A DNA stretch of 64,000 bases, taken from contig NZ_JACVAC010000002.1 in the NCBI RefSeq assembly GCF_014851685.1, positions 372,001-436,000 on the forward strand. Reading direction: 5' to 3'. The stretch comes from Pseudomonas sp. PDM05 (GTDB lineage: Bacteria > Pseudomonadota > Gammaproteobacteria > Pseudomonadales > Pseudomonadaceae). The position numbers and the translations under genes are program-made. Shown here piece by piece: positions 19,424 to 29,009 of this stretch. Positions within the stretch are counted from its first letter, which is position 1, and every line of letters begins with the position of its first letter. The notes under the pieces are model-generated. The model made no database searches, was not told where the DNA came from, and was given only the letters and a program-made list of their open reading frames with translations.

Positions 19424-19503
19424 TATTCGCGGGCAAGCCCGCTCCCACAGTTGGCCGAGCTTCAACCTGAGAACGCGGTCGAATGTGGGGCTTGCTCGCG
19501 AAT
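19424..19503. repeat. REPIN, REP units in the opposite order
   Basis: ATTCGCGGGCAAGCCCGCTCCCAC at 19424 and TGTGGGGCTTGCTCGCGAAT at 19484 form an inverted pair, reversed relative to most others here and with a degenerate right unit. It lies between convergent genes. Confidence 0.8.
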
Positions 19504-19517
19504 GCCCCCCACAAAAT

Positions 19518-20459
19518 TCAGATCCACCCACCCGCCTGCAACACGAAAATCCCGATATTCGTGGTCACCGCCGCCATCAGCGTAGTGATCACGATAATCG
19601 CCGCCGCCAGCTCGTGATTGCCCTCTGCTGCCCTGGCCATCACAAAACTGGCCGCTGCCGTCGGCGCGCCGAAATACAGGAACAGAATCCCCAACTCCGG
19701 GCCCCGGAAACCCAACAGCCAGGCGCCCAGCGTGGCCACCAGCGGCAACCCGATCATCTTCACCAGGCTCGCGCTCAAGGCCATGCTCCCGCTTTTACGC
19801 AGCGCCGCCAGCGACAGGGTGCCACCGATGCAGATCAGTGCCAGCGGCAAGGTCATGTCTGCCAGATAGCGGCCGGAAGACTCCAACCAGCCCGGCAGGC
19901 CAATCTGGAACACCGCGAACGGCGTGGCCACGATCACGCTGATGATCAACGGGTTGGCCACCACACTCTTGCAGATGCTCCATGGGTCGGACTTGATCAC
20001 CGGGCTGTACACCGCCAGCACAATGGTCGACAGCGTGTTGTAGAACAGGATCACCAGCGCGGCGAGGATCGCGCCGAGGGAGATGCCGTAATCGCCGTAC
20101 ATGCTGGCCGCCAACGCCAGGCCAATCACCCCGTTGTTGCCGCGAAAGGCGCCCTGAGTATAGATGCCGCGGTCTTCACGCGGGCAGCGAAACAGCGCCC
20201 AGCCCCAGGCCAGGGCAAAGCTGAGCAGCGTGGCGACGGCAAAATAGATCAGCAAACCCGGCTTGAGTGCCGAGTGCAGGTCGGCATGCAGGATGCCAAG
20301 AAACAGCAGCGCCGGCATGGTGACGTTGAACACCAGGGACGACGCCGTGTGGATAAAGTTGTCATTGATCCAGTCGATGCGCTTGAGCAGCACACCGAGA
20401 AACAGCATGGCAAACACCGGCGCGGTGATGGACAGGGTGGTGAGGAAAATTGCCAGCAT
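19518..20459 (-). CDS. AEC family transporter
   Basis: 313 residues if begun at the ATG at 20459 (MLAIFLTTLSITAPVFAMLFLG). About ten membrane helices in two halves, with the family patterns KRIDWINDNFIHTASSLVFNVTMPALLF and GAPTAAASFVMARAAEGN. Members of this auxin-efflux-carrier superfamily export malonate, malate or other small organic acids; no substrate can be fixed here. A longer frame to 20570 is open but runs into a REP palindrome. It follows garD on the same strand and may be a separate unit. Confidence 0.85.
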   Translation of the reverse strand: MLAIFLTTLSITAPVFAMLFLGVLLKRIDWINDNFIHTASSLVFNVTMPALLFLGILHADLHSALKPGLLIYFAVATLLSFALAWGWALFRCPREDRGIYTQGAFRGNNGVIGLALAASMYGDYGISLGAILAALVILFYNTLSTIVLAVYSPVIKSDPWSICKSVVANPLIISVIVATPFAVFQIGLPGWLESSGRYLADMTLPLALICIGGTLSLAALRKSGSMALSASLVKMIGLPLVATLGAWLLGFRGPELGILFLYFGAPTAAASFVMARAAEGNHELAAAIIVITTLMAAVTTNIGIFVLQAGGWI

Positions 20460-20542
20460 GCCGGGGAGAACCTTGGTGAGCGTCGTTAGGTGGCTAATGA
20501 TAAGCCAAGCAGCCCACTTCGTCCCGGCAACGCTGATCATAT

Positions 20543-20568
20543 GTGGGAGCTGGCTTGCCAGCTCCCAC
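20543..20568. repeat. Single REP-type palindrome
   Basis: GTGGGAGCTGG-CTTG-CCAGCTCCCAC, a perfect 11-base-pair stem, 17 bases after the garD stop. Its outer bases match the REPIN ends in this window, so it is a reduced REP; it could also slow or stop garD transcription. Confidence 0.75.
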
Positions 20569-20584
20569 AAGATCCGCGGCGATC

Positions 20585-22138
20585 TCAGGTAATGGGTGCC
20601 GGGTTGAACAAGGTGATGTCGTTATGCAGCTTGTGATGCTCAGCCCACGTTTGCTTCTTGCCGCTGGCCACGTCCAGATAGAAGTGAAACAACTCCCAAC
20701 CCAGCTCCTCGATGCTCGCCCGCCCAGTTGCAATACGCCCAGCGTCGATATCGATCAGGTCCGGCCAGCGCTGTGCCAACTCCGTACGCGTCGACACCTT
20801 CACCACCGGCGCCATCGCCAGCCCGTAAGGCGTGCCACGCCCTGTGGTGAACACATGCAGGTTCATCCCCGCCGCCAACTGCAAGGTGCCGCAAACAAAG
20901 TCACTGGCCGGCGTCGCGCAAAAAATCAGGCCCTTGCCCTTGAAGCGCTCGCCCGGACCCAGCACGCCATTGATCGCGCTACTGCCGGATTTGACGATCG
21001 AACCCAGGGACTTTTCGACAATATTCGACAACCCGCCCTTCTTGTTGCCCGGCGTGGTATTGGCACTGCGATCGGCCTCGCCCTTGGCCAGGTAGCGGTC
21101 GTACCAGTCCATTTCCCGGACCAGTTCCTCGGCGACTTCCTTGCTCTCGGCGCGCGAAGTCAGCAGGTAGATGGCATCGCGGACTTCAGTCACTTCGGAA
21201 AACATCACCGTCGCCCCGGCCCGCAGCAACAAATCCGAGGCATAACCCAGCGCCGGGTTGGCGGTGATCCCGGAAAACGCATCGCTGCCACCGCACTGCA
21301 TGCCCAGGATCAGTTCCGAGGCTGGCACGGTTTCGCGGCGGCGTTGATCGAGTTTCTTCAAGCGCGTCTCAGCCAGGGCCATGATCTGCTCGATCATTTC
21401 GGTAAAGCCATGGCTGGAATCCTGGAGCCGATACAACCACGGCTCGCTCAAATCGACCGAGCTGTCGTTGTCGTGCATCACCTGCCCGGCCTGCAATTTC
21501 TCACAGCCCAGGCTGATCACCAGGGCTTCGCCCCCCAGGTTCGGGTTGCGGGCCAGGTTACGCACGGTGCGGATCGGGATGTAGGCATCCGTCGCGGTAA
21601 TGGCCACGCCACACCCGTAACTGTGGGTCAGCGCCACCACGTCATCGACATGGGGGTACTTGGGCAGCAACTCGTCCTTGATGCGCTTGACCGCATGGTC
21701 CAGTACCCCGGTAACGCACTGCACCGTGGTGGTGATACCGAGGATATTGCGCGTACCGACGGTGCCGTCGGCGTTGCGATACCCTTCGAAGGTGAAACCC
21801 TCCAACGGTGCCTGGGTTTCAGGCACCTCGGTGGACAGTGGCAGGCTGTCCAACGGTGGCGCGGTGGGCATGCGCAGTTGATCTTCCTGGACCCAACTGC
21901 CACGGGGAATCGGCGCCAAGGCGTAACCGATGGTCTGGCCGTAGCGAATAATCTGACCGCCCTCGGGAATATCTTCCAGGGTCACCTTGTGGCTCTGGGG
22001 GATGAAATCCACGGTCACCAGGCCGTCCGGGAACTCGGTCCCGGCCGGTACGCCCTGGTCATTGACCACGATCACCACGTTGTCGCGCTCGTGCAAACGG
22101 ATGGAGCGCGGCGAGTCGGCATGTTCAATCAACTGCAT
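20585..22138 (-). CDS. garD: Galactarate dehydratase (UxaA/GarD family)
   Basis: 517 residues. GarD dehydrates D-galactarate to 5-dehydro-4-deoxyglucarate using iron. The N-terminal SAF domain is about residues 1-100 ([20 protein letters not shown]). The catalytic part has [47 protein letters not shown] and [10 protein letters not shown]. UxaA altronate dehydratases are close relatives, but the neighbours (kdgD and a semialdehyde dehydrogenase) point to galactarate. The ATG at 22138 follows GAGGGG. Gap to the transporter is 11 bases. No glucarate dehydratase (gudD) is in the window. Confidence 0.9.
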   Translation of the reverse strand: MQLIEHADSPRSIRLHERDNVVIVVNDQGVPAGTEFPDGLVTVDFIPQSHKVTLEDIPEGGQIIRYGQTIGYALAPIPRGSWVQEDQLRMPTAPPLDSLPLSTEVPETQAPLEGFTFEGYRNADGTVGTRNILGITTTVQCVTGVLDHAVKRIKDELLPKYPHVDDVVALTHSYGCGVAITATDAYIPIRTVRNLARNPNLGGEALVISLGCEKLQAGQVMHDNDSSVDLSEPWLYRLQDSSHGFTEMIEQIMALAETRLKKLDQRRRETVPASELILGMQCGGSDAFSGITANPALGYASDLLLRAGATVMFSEVTEVRDAIYLLTSRAESKEVAEELVREMDWYDRYLAKGEADRSANTTPGNKKGGLSNIVEKSLGSIVKSGSSAINGVLGPGERFKGKGLIFCATPASDFVCGTLQLAAGMNLHVFTTGRGTPYGLAMAPVVKVSTRTELAQRWPDLIDIDAGRIATGRASIEELGWELFHFYLDVASGKKQTWAEHHKLHNDITLFNPAPIT

Positions 22139-22149
22139 TACATCGCCCC

Positions 22150-23514
22150 TCAGGAATGCGCTTGGGAAAGATTGGTCAGCTCAGGGCCCTTGCTCGGCGG
22201 CTCCTTGAGCACTACGCGCTTGATCGGGCCGACGATGACCAGGTAACTGAACACCGCCACCAGCGCGTTGGCGCCGACAAACACCAGGGCCCATTTGAAC
22301 GACCCAGTGGTGCTGATGATGTAGCCGATGACAATCGGCGTGGTGATCGACGCGAGGTTACCGAAGGTGTTGAACAAGCCGCCACTAAGGCCGGCGATCT
22401 GTTTCGGCGAGGTGTCGGACACCACCGCCCAACCCAGTGCGCCAACGCCTTTGCCAAAGAAGGCCAACGCCATGAAGCCCACCACCATCCATTCAATATC
22501 CACGTAGTTGCACGCCACGATGCTGCTGGAGATCAGCAGGCCACCAATGATCGGCGCCTTGCGGGCGAAGGTCAGGGAATGGCCCTTGCGCAGCAGGTAG
22601 TCGGAAATCACCCCACCCAGCACACCACCGATAAACCCGCAGATCGCCGGCAACGAGGCGATGAAACCGGCCTTGAGGATAGTCATGCCACGGTCCTGCA
22701 CCAGGTACACCGGGAACCAGGTCAGGAAGAAATACGTGATGCCGTTGATGCAGTACTGGCCCAGGTACACACCGAGCATCATGCGATTGGTCAGCAACTG
22801 ACGAATGTAATCCCACTTCGGCCCGTCGGTTTTCTTACCTTTGCCCTTGTCCTGATCCATATCGACCATCGCGCCATTGGCGGCGATGTGATTGAACTCG
22901 GCTTCGTTGATCAGCGGATGCTGGCGCGGGCTGTGGATAACTTTCAGCCAGATCAGCGAGAACAGGATGCCAATCACCCCCATCACGATAAACACGTGCT
23001 GCCAACCGAAGCTGTAGACGATCCAGCCCATCAACGGCGCGAACAACACCGTGGCGAAATACTGCGCCGAGTTGAAAATCGCCGAGGCCGTGCCGCGCTC
23101 CGCTGTAGGAAACCACGCCGCCACAATACGGGCGTTTCCGGGGAACGACGGCGCTTCGGCCAGGCCCACCATAAAGCGCAGCATAAACAGCGCGACCACG
23201 GCGGTGGAGACACCGAACTCACCCACATAGCCTTGCAGCACAGTGAACAGTGACCAGGTGAAGATGCTCAGGGCATAGACTTTTTTCGAGCCGAACCGGT
23301 CCAGCAGCCAGCCGCCAGGAATTTGCCCGGCCACGTAGGCCCAACCGAATGCAGAGAAGATGTAACCGAGGGTGACCGCGTCGATGCCGAGGTCTTTTTG
23401 CAGGCTGGAGCCTGCGATAGCGATGGTGGCCCGGTCGGCGTAGTTGATCGTGGTCACCAGAAAAAGCATGAGCAATATCAAATAGCGGACGTGGGTCGGC
23501 TTGGTCGCTTGCAT
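22150..23514 (-). CDS. MFS sugar-acid transporter (GudP/GarP type)
   Basis: 454 residues with twelve membrane helices, anion:cation symporter branch. Diagnostic parts: [27 protein letters not shown] at the start, [26 protein letters not shown], and [29 protein letters not shown]. Family members take up D-glucarate, D-galactarate or D-galactonate with protons. Its position between garD and the semialdehyde dehydrogenase supports galactarate/glucarate uptake. GGGAG lies upstream of the ATG. Confidence 0.9.
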   Translation of the reverse strand: MQATKPTHVRYLILLMLFLVTTINYADRATIAIAGSSLQKDLGIDAVTLGYIFSAFGWAYVAGQIPGGWLLDRFGSKKVYALSIFTWSLFTVLQGYVGEFGVSTAVVALFMLRFMVGLAEAPSFPGNARIVAAWFPTAERGTASAIFNSAQYFATVLFAPLMGWIVYSFGWQHVFIVMGVIGILFSLIWLKVIHSPRQHPLINEAEFNHIAANGAMVDMDQDKGKGKKTDGPKWDYIRQLLTNRMMLGVYLGQYCINGITYFFLTWFPVYLVQDRGMTILKAGFIASLPAICGFIGGVLGGVISDYLLRKGHSLTFARKAPIIGGLLISSSIVACNYVDIEWMVVGFMALAFFGKGVGALGWAVVSDTSPKQIAGLSGGLFNTFGNLASITTPIVIGYIISTTGSFKWALVFVGANALVAVFSYLVIVGPIKRVVLKEPPSKGPELTNLSQAHS

Positions 23515-23583
23515 GTAGAAGTACTCCCACTAATTATTTTTTTTGCGGGTAATGGTCTGGTTGTCTCTGAGGACCGCTTTTAT

Positions 23584-23669
23584 GTGGGAGCCGGGCTTGC
23601 CCGCGATACAGGCACCTGGGTGTGCCAGGCACACACCGGTGATGCTATCGCAGGCAAGCCAGCTCCCAC
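23584..23669. repeat. REPIN within the galactarate operon
   Basis: GTGGGAGCCGGGCTTGCCCGCGATA on the left and TATCGCAGGCAAGCCAGCTCCCAC on the right, inverted, with a GGCACC/GGTG inner part. It sits in the 180-base gap between the dehydrogenase and the transporter gene. Confidence 0.88.
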
Positions 23670-23697
23670 AGGAACCGGTGCCAACAGGTAGTGCGTG

Positions 23698-25143
23698 TTA
23701 CGAACCGATGTAGCTGGTTTTTACGACGGTGTAGAACTCTTGCGCATAGCGACCTTGCTCACGCGAACCATAGGATGAGCCCTTACGGCCACCGAATGGA
23801 ACGTGATAGTCCACACCGGCGGTCGGCAGGTTGACCATCACCATTCCGGCCTGGGAATGACGCTTGAAGTGGTTGGCGTACTTGAGCGAGGTGGTGGCGA
23901 TACCCGCCGACAGGCCGAACTCGGTGTCGTTGGCCATGGCCAGCGCCGCCTCGTAATCGGCTACGCGCACCACGTTGGCCACCGGGCCGAAAATCTCTTC
24001 ACGGCTGATGCGCATCGCGGCTTCGCTGTCGGCAAACAGCGTCGGCGCGAGGAAGTAACCCTCGGTGTCGCACGTCACCAGGCCGCCACCGCTGACCAGC
24101 CGCGCGCCTTCGCTTTGGCCGATGTCGATGTACTTCAAGTCCTGGTCCAACTGGGCCTGGGAAACCACCGGGCCGATGTCGGTCCCGCTTTTGAGGGCGT
24201 GGCCGACTTTGATCGACTTCATGCGTTCAGCCATGGCCGCGACGAACTGGTCGTGGATACCGGCGGTGACGATCAGGCGACTGGAGGCCGTGCAGCGTTG
24301 GCCGGTGGAGTAGAACGCGCTTTGCACCGCCAACTCGACGGCCTGCTTGAGGTCAGCGTCGTCGAGAATGATCTGCGGATTCTTGCCGCCCATTTCCAAC
24401 TGCACCTTGGCCTGGCGCGACACACAACTGACCGCGATCTGGCGTCCGACACCCACGGAGCCGGTAAAGCTGATGCCATCGACTTTCGGGCTGTTGACCA
24501 ATACATCACCGACCACACGCCCGCTGCCCATCACCAGGTTGAACACGCCGGCGGGGAAACCGGCGCGGGAGATGATGTCCGCCAGGGCCCAGGCACAACC
24601 CGGCACCAATTCAGCGGGCTTGATCACTACGCAGTTGCCGTAGGCCAGGGCCGGGGCGATTTTCCACGCAGGGATGGCGATCGGGAAGTTCCACGGGGTG
24701 ATCAGGCCGACTACGCCGAGGGCTTCGCGGGTCACTTCAACATTGACGCCCGGGCGCACCGACGGCACGTAGTCACCGGACAAACGCAGGCATTCACCGG
24801 CGAAGAATTTGAAGATGTTGCCGGCACGGGTCACCTCGCCAATGGCTTCGGGCAGGGTCTTGCCCTCTTCACGGGCCAGCAGCGTGCCGAGTTCTTCGCG
24901 GCGGGCGAGGATTTCACTGCCGACTTTATCCAGGGCATCGTGGCGCGCCTGAATCCCCGAGGTGGACCAGGCCGGAAAGGCGGCCCGTGCCGCATCGATG
25001 GCGGCGTTGACTTGGCTGACATCGGCCTTGGCGTATTCGCCAATCACATCGGACAAGTCCGACGGGTTGAGGTTGACGCAATAGTCGGCACCGGCCACCC
25101 ATTGGCCGTTGATGTAGTTTTCAAAACGCTGGGCTTGGGACAC
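23698..25143 (-). CDS. 2,5-dioxovalerate (ketoglutarate semialdehyde) dehydrogenase
   Basis: 481-residue aldehyde dehydrogenase. Catalytic C284 lies in GQRCTASSR, the general base E250 in QLEMGGKNPQ and N152 in ITPWNFP. In the Pseudomonas glucarate/galactarate pathway this enzyme oxidises 2,5-dioxovalerate, the KdgD product, to 2-oxoglutarate; that role is inferred from the kdgD and garD neighbours. The start is GTG at 25143 with AGGAGAAG 6 bases upstream. A hairpin separates it from kdgD. Confidence 0.88.
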   Translation of the reverse strand: MSQAQRFENYINGQWVAGADYCVNLNPSDLSDVIGEYAKADVSQVNAAIDAARAAFPAWSTSGIQARHDALDKVGSEILARREELGTLLAREEGKTLPEAIGEVTRAGNIFKFFAGECLRLSGDYVPSVRPGVNVEVTREALGVVGLITPWNFPIAIPAWKIAPALAYGNCVVIKPAELVPGCAWALADIISRAGFPAGVFNLVMGSGRVVGDVLVNSPKVDGISFTGSVGVGRQIAVSCVSRQAKVQLEMGGKNPQIILDDADLKQAVELAVQSAFYSTGQRCTASSRLIVTAGIHDQFVAAMAERMKSIKVGHALKSGTDIGPVVSQAQLDQDLKYIDIGQSEGARLVSGGGLVTCDTEGYFLAPTLFADSEAAMRISREEIFGPVANVVRVADYEAALAMANDTEFGLSAGIATTSLKYANHFKRHSQAGMVMVNLPTAGVDYHVPFGGRKGSSYGSREQGRYAQEFYTVVKTSYIGS

Positions 25144-25162
25144 AAATCTTCTCCTGACGCAA

Positions 25163-25188
25163 AAGGCCGCTGATCTCTCAGCGGCCTT
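25163..25188 (-). terminator. Attenuator-like hairpin between kdgD and the dehydrogenase
   Basis: AAGGCCGCTGA-TCTC-TCAGCGGCCTT, an 11-base-pair perfect stem 10 bases after the kdgD stop, followed on the minus strand by a short TTTT. A partial terminator inside the operon is likely. Confidence 0.6.
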
Positions 25189-25197
25189 GTAGATAAG

Positions 25198-26109
25198 TTA
25201 TTGCGCGCCTTGCTTGTCGATCAGCGCGGCCAGGGCTTCATATTCTTCCGGCAACAGGTCGGTCAGCGGGGTGCGCACCGGGCCTGCGTCGTAGCCGGCG
25301 ATCCTGGCGCCGGCCTTGACGATGCTCACGGCATACCCGGCCTTGCGGTTACGGATGTCCAGGTAAGGCAGGAAGAAGTCGTCGATGATCTTGGAGACCG
25401 TGGCGTGATCGTCCTTGGCAATCGCGTGGTAGAAGTCCATCGCGGTTTTCGGGATGAAGTTGAACACCGCCGAGGAGTACACCGGCACGCCCAGAGCCTT
25501 GTAGGCAGCGGCGTAAACCTCTGCAGTCGGCAAGCCGCCGAGGTAACTGAAACGATCACCGAGGCGACGGCGGATCGAGACCATCAACTCAATGTCGCCC
25601 AGGCCGTCTTTGTAGCCGATCAGGTTCGGGCAGCGTTCGGCCAGGCGTTCCAGCAGTGGTGCGGTCAGGCGGCAGACGTTGCGGTTGTACACCACCACGC
25701 CGATTTTTACCGATTTGCACACGGCTTCAACGTGGGCGGCAACCCCGTCCTGGCTGGCTTCGGTGAGGTAGTGCGGCAGCAGCAACAGGCCTTTGGCGCC
25801 GAGACGTTCGGCTTCTTGGGCGTACTCGATGGCCTGGCGGGTCGAACCGCCGACACCGGCAAGAATCGGCACGCTGGTGGCGCAGGTATCAACCGCGGTC
25901 TTCACCACTTGGGAATATTCGCTGGCGGCGAGGGAAAAAAACTCACCGGTGCCGCCGGCAGCGAAAAGCGCCGTGGCGCCGTAAGGGGCCAGCCATTCCA
26001 GACGTTTGATGTAACCCGCCTGGTGGAAATCACCCTGGGCGTTGAAATCGGTCACGGGAAAAGACAGCAGGCCGTGGGAGAGGATGGACTTCAGTTCTTG
26101 TGGATTCAT
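25198..26109 (-). CDS. kdgD: 5-dehydro-4-deoxyglucarate dehydratase
   Basis: 303 residues, class I aldolase fold of the DHDPS/NAL family. K167 in [10 protein letters not shown] is the Schiff-base lysine, Y141 in VVYNRN the acid-base tyrosine, and GGTGEF (52-57) the carboxylate loop. KdgD dehydrates and decarboxylates 5-keto-4-deoxyglucarate to 2,5-dioxovalerate. First gene of the leftward operon kdgD-dehydrogenase-transporter-garD. Confidence 0.94.
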   Translation of the reverse strand: MNPQELKSILSHGLLSFPVTDFNAQGDFHQAGYIKRLEWLAPYGATALFAAGGTGEFFSLAASEYSQVVKTAVDTCATSVPILAGVGGSTRQAIEYAQEAERLGAKGLLLLPHYLTEASQDGVAAHVEAVCKSVKIGVVVYNRNVCRLTAPLLERLAERCPNLIGYKDGLGDIELMVSIRRRLGDRFSYLGGLPTAEVYAAAYKALGVPVYSSAVFNFIPKTAMDFYHAIAKDDHATVSKIIDDFFLPYLDIRNRKAGYAVSIVKAGARIAGYDAGPVRTPLTDLLPEEYEALAALIDKQGAQ

Positions 26110-26170
26110 TATTCGAACACCCTGGGCAAAGACTTTCTGGCGAAAGGTTGTTGTTGGTTTTGATGATGTC

Positions 26171-26205
26171 GTACGTCATCGTACAACTATAAAAAGATTC
26201 GTCAA
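26171..26205 (-). promoter_or_regulatory. Promoter and FadR-type operator of the kdgD operon
   Basis: On the minus strand a sigma70-like promoter reads TTGACG (26200-26205), 16 bases, TACGAT (26178-26183). The inverted repeat GTACG-TCAT-CGTAC (26171-26184) covers the -10. GTTGTACGAT from this site recurs upstream of the FadR-type regulator gene, so it is the likely operator. Confidence 0.65.
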
Positions 26206-26253
26206 CTGCAATTCGTCGACGTTGATCCACGAGTGAGTGGTCTGCATCTGCGC

Positions 26254-26281
26254 TTGACGTAGGAAAGTATTCCTCTATGCT
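26254..26281 (+). promoter_or_regulatory. Sigma70-like promoter for the 26345 gene
   Basis: TTGACG at 26254-26259, 16 bases, TATGCT at 26276-26281. It points right and the LexA box follows seven bases after the -10. Confidence 0.6.
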
Positions 26282-26287
26282 TGCAAC

Positions 26288-26307
26288 AACTGTATATGCA
26301 TACAGTT
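26288..26307 (+). promoter_or_regulatory. LexA (SOS) box
   Basis: AACTGTATATGCATACAGTT: an 8+8 inverted repeat around ATGC that fits CTG-N10-CAG and differs from the classical TACTGTATATATATACAGTA at few positions. It lies just downstream of a good -10, where LexA would block transcription of the gene starting at 26345. Confidence 0.8.
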
Positions 26308-26344
26308 ATTAAGGAAGATTCCTACGACATAGCAAGGAGCTAAC

Positions 26345-27502
26345 ATGTCAGGTCTTGAACTCGCAGCACCCGTAAAAAACCCTCCTGTCCTGCGCTTCGA
26401 AGGCGGTGAACACACTGCCATCGGCGACGATACCCTGTTGCGTTTCGCTAAGGACGCTGCGGCCATCCCAGCCCGACAAGTGCAGTTGCACCTGCCCAAC
26501 GGGCTGGCACTGACCTACGGCCAGGTGATTGCGTTGGGCGGTGATTTCTATGGCATCCCCGGCCAGCCCATCAGCGATGGCGCCTCCCCTGCCGAACGCG
26601 TGCAACGCTTCACGGCCGCGTTTAACTCGCTGGCGGTATTGCCGGCCTCGCGAGAGGAAGCAGGCAAGATCCTCGCGGTGATGCAAAAGGAGATCAATGC
26701 GGTCAACCAGGCGATCAGGGACGGCAAGCAAGCCCATGAAGCCTACGACGCACTCGGTGATACGTTGTCCGAAGAGTGGAACCGCATCACCGGCGGCGGC
26801 AGCGTGGTTTCGGCCCTGGTGCCATTGGGGCGTTATTTGAAGCTGGCGGCCGACAATGCCGACCACTTCGGCGAGTGGGCGTTGTCGGCGTATCTGGCAG
26901 GGCACACGGCGGCCTTGCAGCAGGCGGTGGTGGCGCATCAGACCGGTACCGACCAGGCACTGGAACTGGCCTACGCCATGAACAGTTTTGCCGATCACTT
27001 TTTGACCGACCTGTTTTCCGCCGGGCACTTGCGCGTTCCACGCAAACAGCTGGCGGCCGTGGTCACGCCGGGTGAGCTGGGTTCGCTGATCAGCCGCTTT
27101 ATGCACGACGAAGACAGCAAGTTCGGGCTCAAAGTGCGCAATGCGCTGGGGGATCAATGGCACGCGTATGGGGACAAACGCTACTTCGACGCCATCGATG
27201 CGGACAATCGGACGCAGGTCAAACGTGCGGTGCAGGCCTCAGCCGATGAAGTCTTCGAAACGTTTATCAGCGGCGTGGCGCCCTCCCCGGCCAATTTCAA
27301 GGCGCCGTTGTATGTGCCCGACTTGAACGCCGTACAGAACCCGGCGAACAACTTTTCGCCACTGTTCAAGATGGAGGGAGACAAGGTGCTGCGCCGCAAG
27401 GACGTGAATGACCTGAACGACAAGCACTGGACGGATGATTGGTGGGGGTGGAGTACGTATCTGTTGCTCAAGGACTACAAGCCCAACCAACCGGCCAGTT
27501 AA
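26345..27502 (+). CDS. Phospholipase C/P1-nuclease-like protein, probably SOS-regulated
   Basis: 385 residues, no signal peptide or membrane helix. The central segment YAMNSFADHFLTDLFSAGHLRVPR resembles the metal-binding helix of zinc phospholipase C and S1/P1 nucleases (DHxxxD followed by GH). His-rich partners are AGHTAALQQAVVAHQ and SRFMHDED. Metal-dependent hydrolase activity is an inference; no substrate is known to me. GCAAGGAGC precedes the ATG. It is transcribed away from the kdgD operon and is the only gene before a REPIN. The near-consensus LexA box suggests expression after DNA damage. Confidence 0.7.
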   Translation: MSGLELAAPVKNPPVLRFEGGEHTAIGDDTLLRFAKDAAAIPARQVQLHLPNGLALTYGQVIALGGDFYGIPGQPISDGASPAERVQRFTAAFNSLAVLPASREEAGKILAVMQKEINAVNQAIRDGKQAHEAYDALGDTLSEEWNRITGGGSVVSALVPLGRYLKLAADNADHFGEWALSAYLAGHTAALQQAVVAHQTGTDQALELAYAMNSFADHFLTDLFSAGHLRVPRKQLAAVVTPGELGSLISRFMHDEDSKFGLKVRNALGDQWHAYGDKRYFDAIDADNRTQVKRAVQASADEVFETFISGVAPSPANFKAPLYVPDLNAVQNPANNFSPLFKMEGDKVLRRKDVNDLNDKHWTDDWWGWSTYLLLKDYKPNQPAS

Positions 27503-27537
27503 GTAAACACGCCATCCGAGACACTGGAGATCAAAAT

Positions 27538-27625
27538 GTGGGAGCGGGCTTGCTCGCGAAGGCGGTGTGTCAGTCTGCACATGCATTAACTTAAAGGACG
27601 CATTCGCGAGCAAGCCCGCTCCCAC
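27538..27625. repeat. REPIN
   Basis: Inverted GTGGGAGCGGGCTTGCTCGCGAA units with a 40-base middle, between convergent genes. Confidence 0.92.
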
Positions 27626-27666
27626 ACTTGGATTGCTTTACACCCGGCACAACTCGGTTGCCTGCT

Positions 27667-28416
27667 TTAACCGCGCTGCGCTTCTGCCTCTTCGTGGGCA
27701 TGGCGCAGTCGCTCACGGCTGTTGGTCAGGTGCAGGCGCATCGCCGCACGTGCCGCATCCGAATCCTTACGGGCAATCGCCTCGTAGATCTCTTCGTGCT
27801 CACGACTCAGGCGCCCCATGTAGTGCTGCTGGTCATCATGGGCCAGGCGTGCCGAATTCAGCCGCGTGCGCGGAATAATGCTGGTGCCCAGATGGGTCAT
27901 GATGTCGGTGAAGTAGCGGTTGCCGGTGGACAGGGCAATTTCCAAATGGAAAGCGAAGTCGGAGGCCACCGCGTCGCCGGCGTGGGCCGCGCTTTCATTC
28001 AGGGCATCGAGGGCTGCGCGCATGGTCGCCAGTTGCTCGTCGGTGCGGCGCAGGGCGGCCAGGCCGGCAGACTCGACTTCCAGGCTGATCCGCAGCTCGA
28101 GGATCGCCAGCACATCACGCAGGGTAACGACGGTGGCCGGGTCGATACGGAAACCGCTAGGGCTTGGGGTATCCAGCACAAAGGTGCCAATCCCGTGGCG
28201 GGTTTCGACTTGTCCGGCGGCCTGCAAGCGCGAGATCGCTTCACGCACCACGGTGCGACTGACGCCATGGGCTTCCATGATCGCCGACTCGGTGGGCAGC
28301 TTGTCGCCACGCTTGAGTTCGCCGTCGCGGATCTGCTCGGACAACACCGTGACCAATTCCTGGGCAAGGCTGCGGCGCTTGCGGGGGAGACGCGGGGCGG
28401 TGTTGGCGTTTTCCAT
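27667..28416 (-). CDS. FadR-subfamily GntR transcriptional regulator
   Basis: 249 residues. Winged helix at residues 15-80 (LAQELVTVLSEQIRDGELKRGDKLPTES, GVSRTVVREAISRLQAAG, GIGTFVLD), then an all-helical FCD ligand domain with the metal-site pattern D-x-x-FH (SDFAFHLEIALSTGN) and REHEEIYEAI. FadR-type FCD regulators sense small acids and usually repress. It is convergent with the SOS gene and close to the galactarate operon, so it probably controls that pathway. A copy of GTTGTACGAT lies upstream at 28467, which suggests autoregulation. Confidence 0.88.
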   Translation of the reverse strand: MENANTAPRLPRKRRSLAQELVTVLSEQIRDGELKRGDKLPTESAIMEAHGVSRTVVREAISRLQAAGQVETRHGIGTFVLDTPSPSGFRIDPATVVTLRDVLAILELRISLEVESAGLAALRRTDEQLATMRAALDALNESAAHAGDAVASDFAFHLEIALSTGNRYFTDIMTHLGTSIIPRTRLNSARLAHDDQQHYMGRLSREHEEIYEAIARKDSDAARAAMRLHLTNSRERLRHAHEEAEAQRG

Positions 28417-28466
28417 GATGAATCATCTTTCTCGGTGAGCTTGAGGGAGCATCATAGCCCATGGCG

Positions 28467-28476
28467 GTTGTACGAT
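28467..28476 (-). promoter_or_regulatory. Operator half-site upstream of the FadR-type gene
   Basis: GTTGTACGAT (plus strand) matches the operator of the kdgD operon at 26178-26187 base for base. A TATGAT at 28451-28456 could be the -10, putting this site over the -35. Confidence 0.5.
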
Positions 28477-28514
28477 CACCGTCCAGGCACGACTTTCATC
28501 TATATCCCGAGCGC

Positions 28515-28544
28515 AAAAAAATGCCCCGGCACAGGCCGAGGCAT
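28515..28544 (-). terminator. Terminator after sspB
   Basis: ATGCCCCGGC-ACAG-GCCGAGGCAT stem with one mismatch; on the minus strand it ends in seven T. It starts 32 bases past the sspB stop. Confidence 0.8.
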
Positions 28545-28575
28545 CCTTCATGGCTGGCCCGAAGGCGGCAGCCGT

Positions 28576-28992
28576 TTACTTCACCACTTTCAAGCTCGGC
28601 CGACCGCTTGGACGCGGTGGCTCGGTATCCGGTGGCAGATCATCGCCGTCTTCGCTGTCGATCGATTCGTCATCCTCGAAAGGCGACTCCAGATCAAACA
28701 CCATGCCTTGGCCATTTTCCCGGGCATAGATGCCGAGGATGGCGCCAATCGGCACGAACAGCGTATGCGGCACACCGCCGAAACGCCCTTCGAAGCTCAC
28801 CGCCTCGTTGTCCATGTGCAGGTGGCGCACGGCACTGGGCGATACGTTCAGCACAATCTGTCCGTCACTGGCAAAACCCTGCGGAACCTGAACCGCAGGA
28901 AATTCGGAATTGACCAGCATGTGCGGGGTGCAATCGTTGTCCACAATCCACTCATAGAGCGCGCGGACCAAGTAGGGTCGACTGGAGTTCAT
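28576..28992 (-). CDS. sspB: ClpXP protease specificity-enhancing factor SspB
   Basis: 138 residues. SspB binds ssrA-tagged proteins and hands them to ClpXP. The folded substrate-binding domain is residues 1-110 (RPYLVRALYEWIVDNDCTPHMLV, ARENGQGMVF). A flexible acidic linker (DDESIDSEDGDDLPPD) leads to the ClpX-binding C-terminal tail RPSLKVVK. It follows sspA by 17 bases. Confidence 0.97.
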   Translation of the reverse strand: MNSSRPYLVRALYEWIVDNDCTPHMLVNSEFPAVQVPQGFASDGQIVLNVSPSAVRHLHMDNEAVSFEGRFGGVPHTLFVPIGAILGIYARENGQGMVFDLESPFEDDESIDSEDGDDLPPDTEPPRPSGRPSLKVVK

Positions 28993-29009
28993 CAGCGGCT
29001 CCTTAAGCC

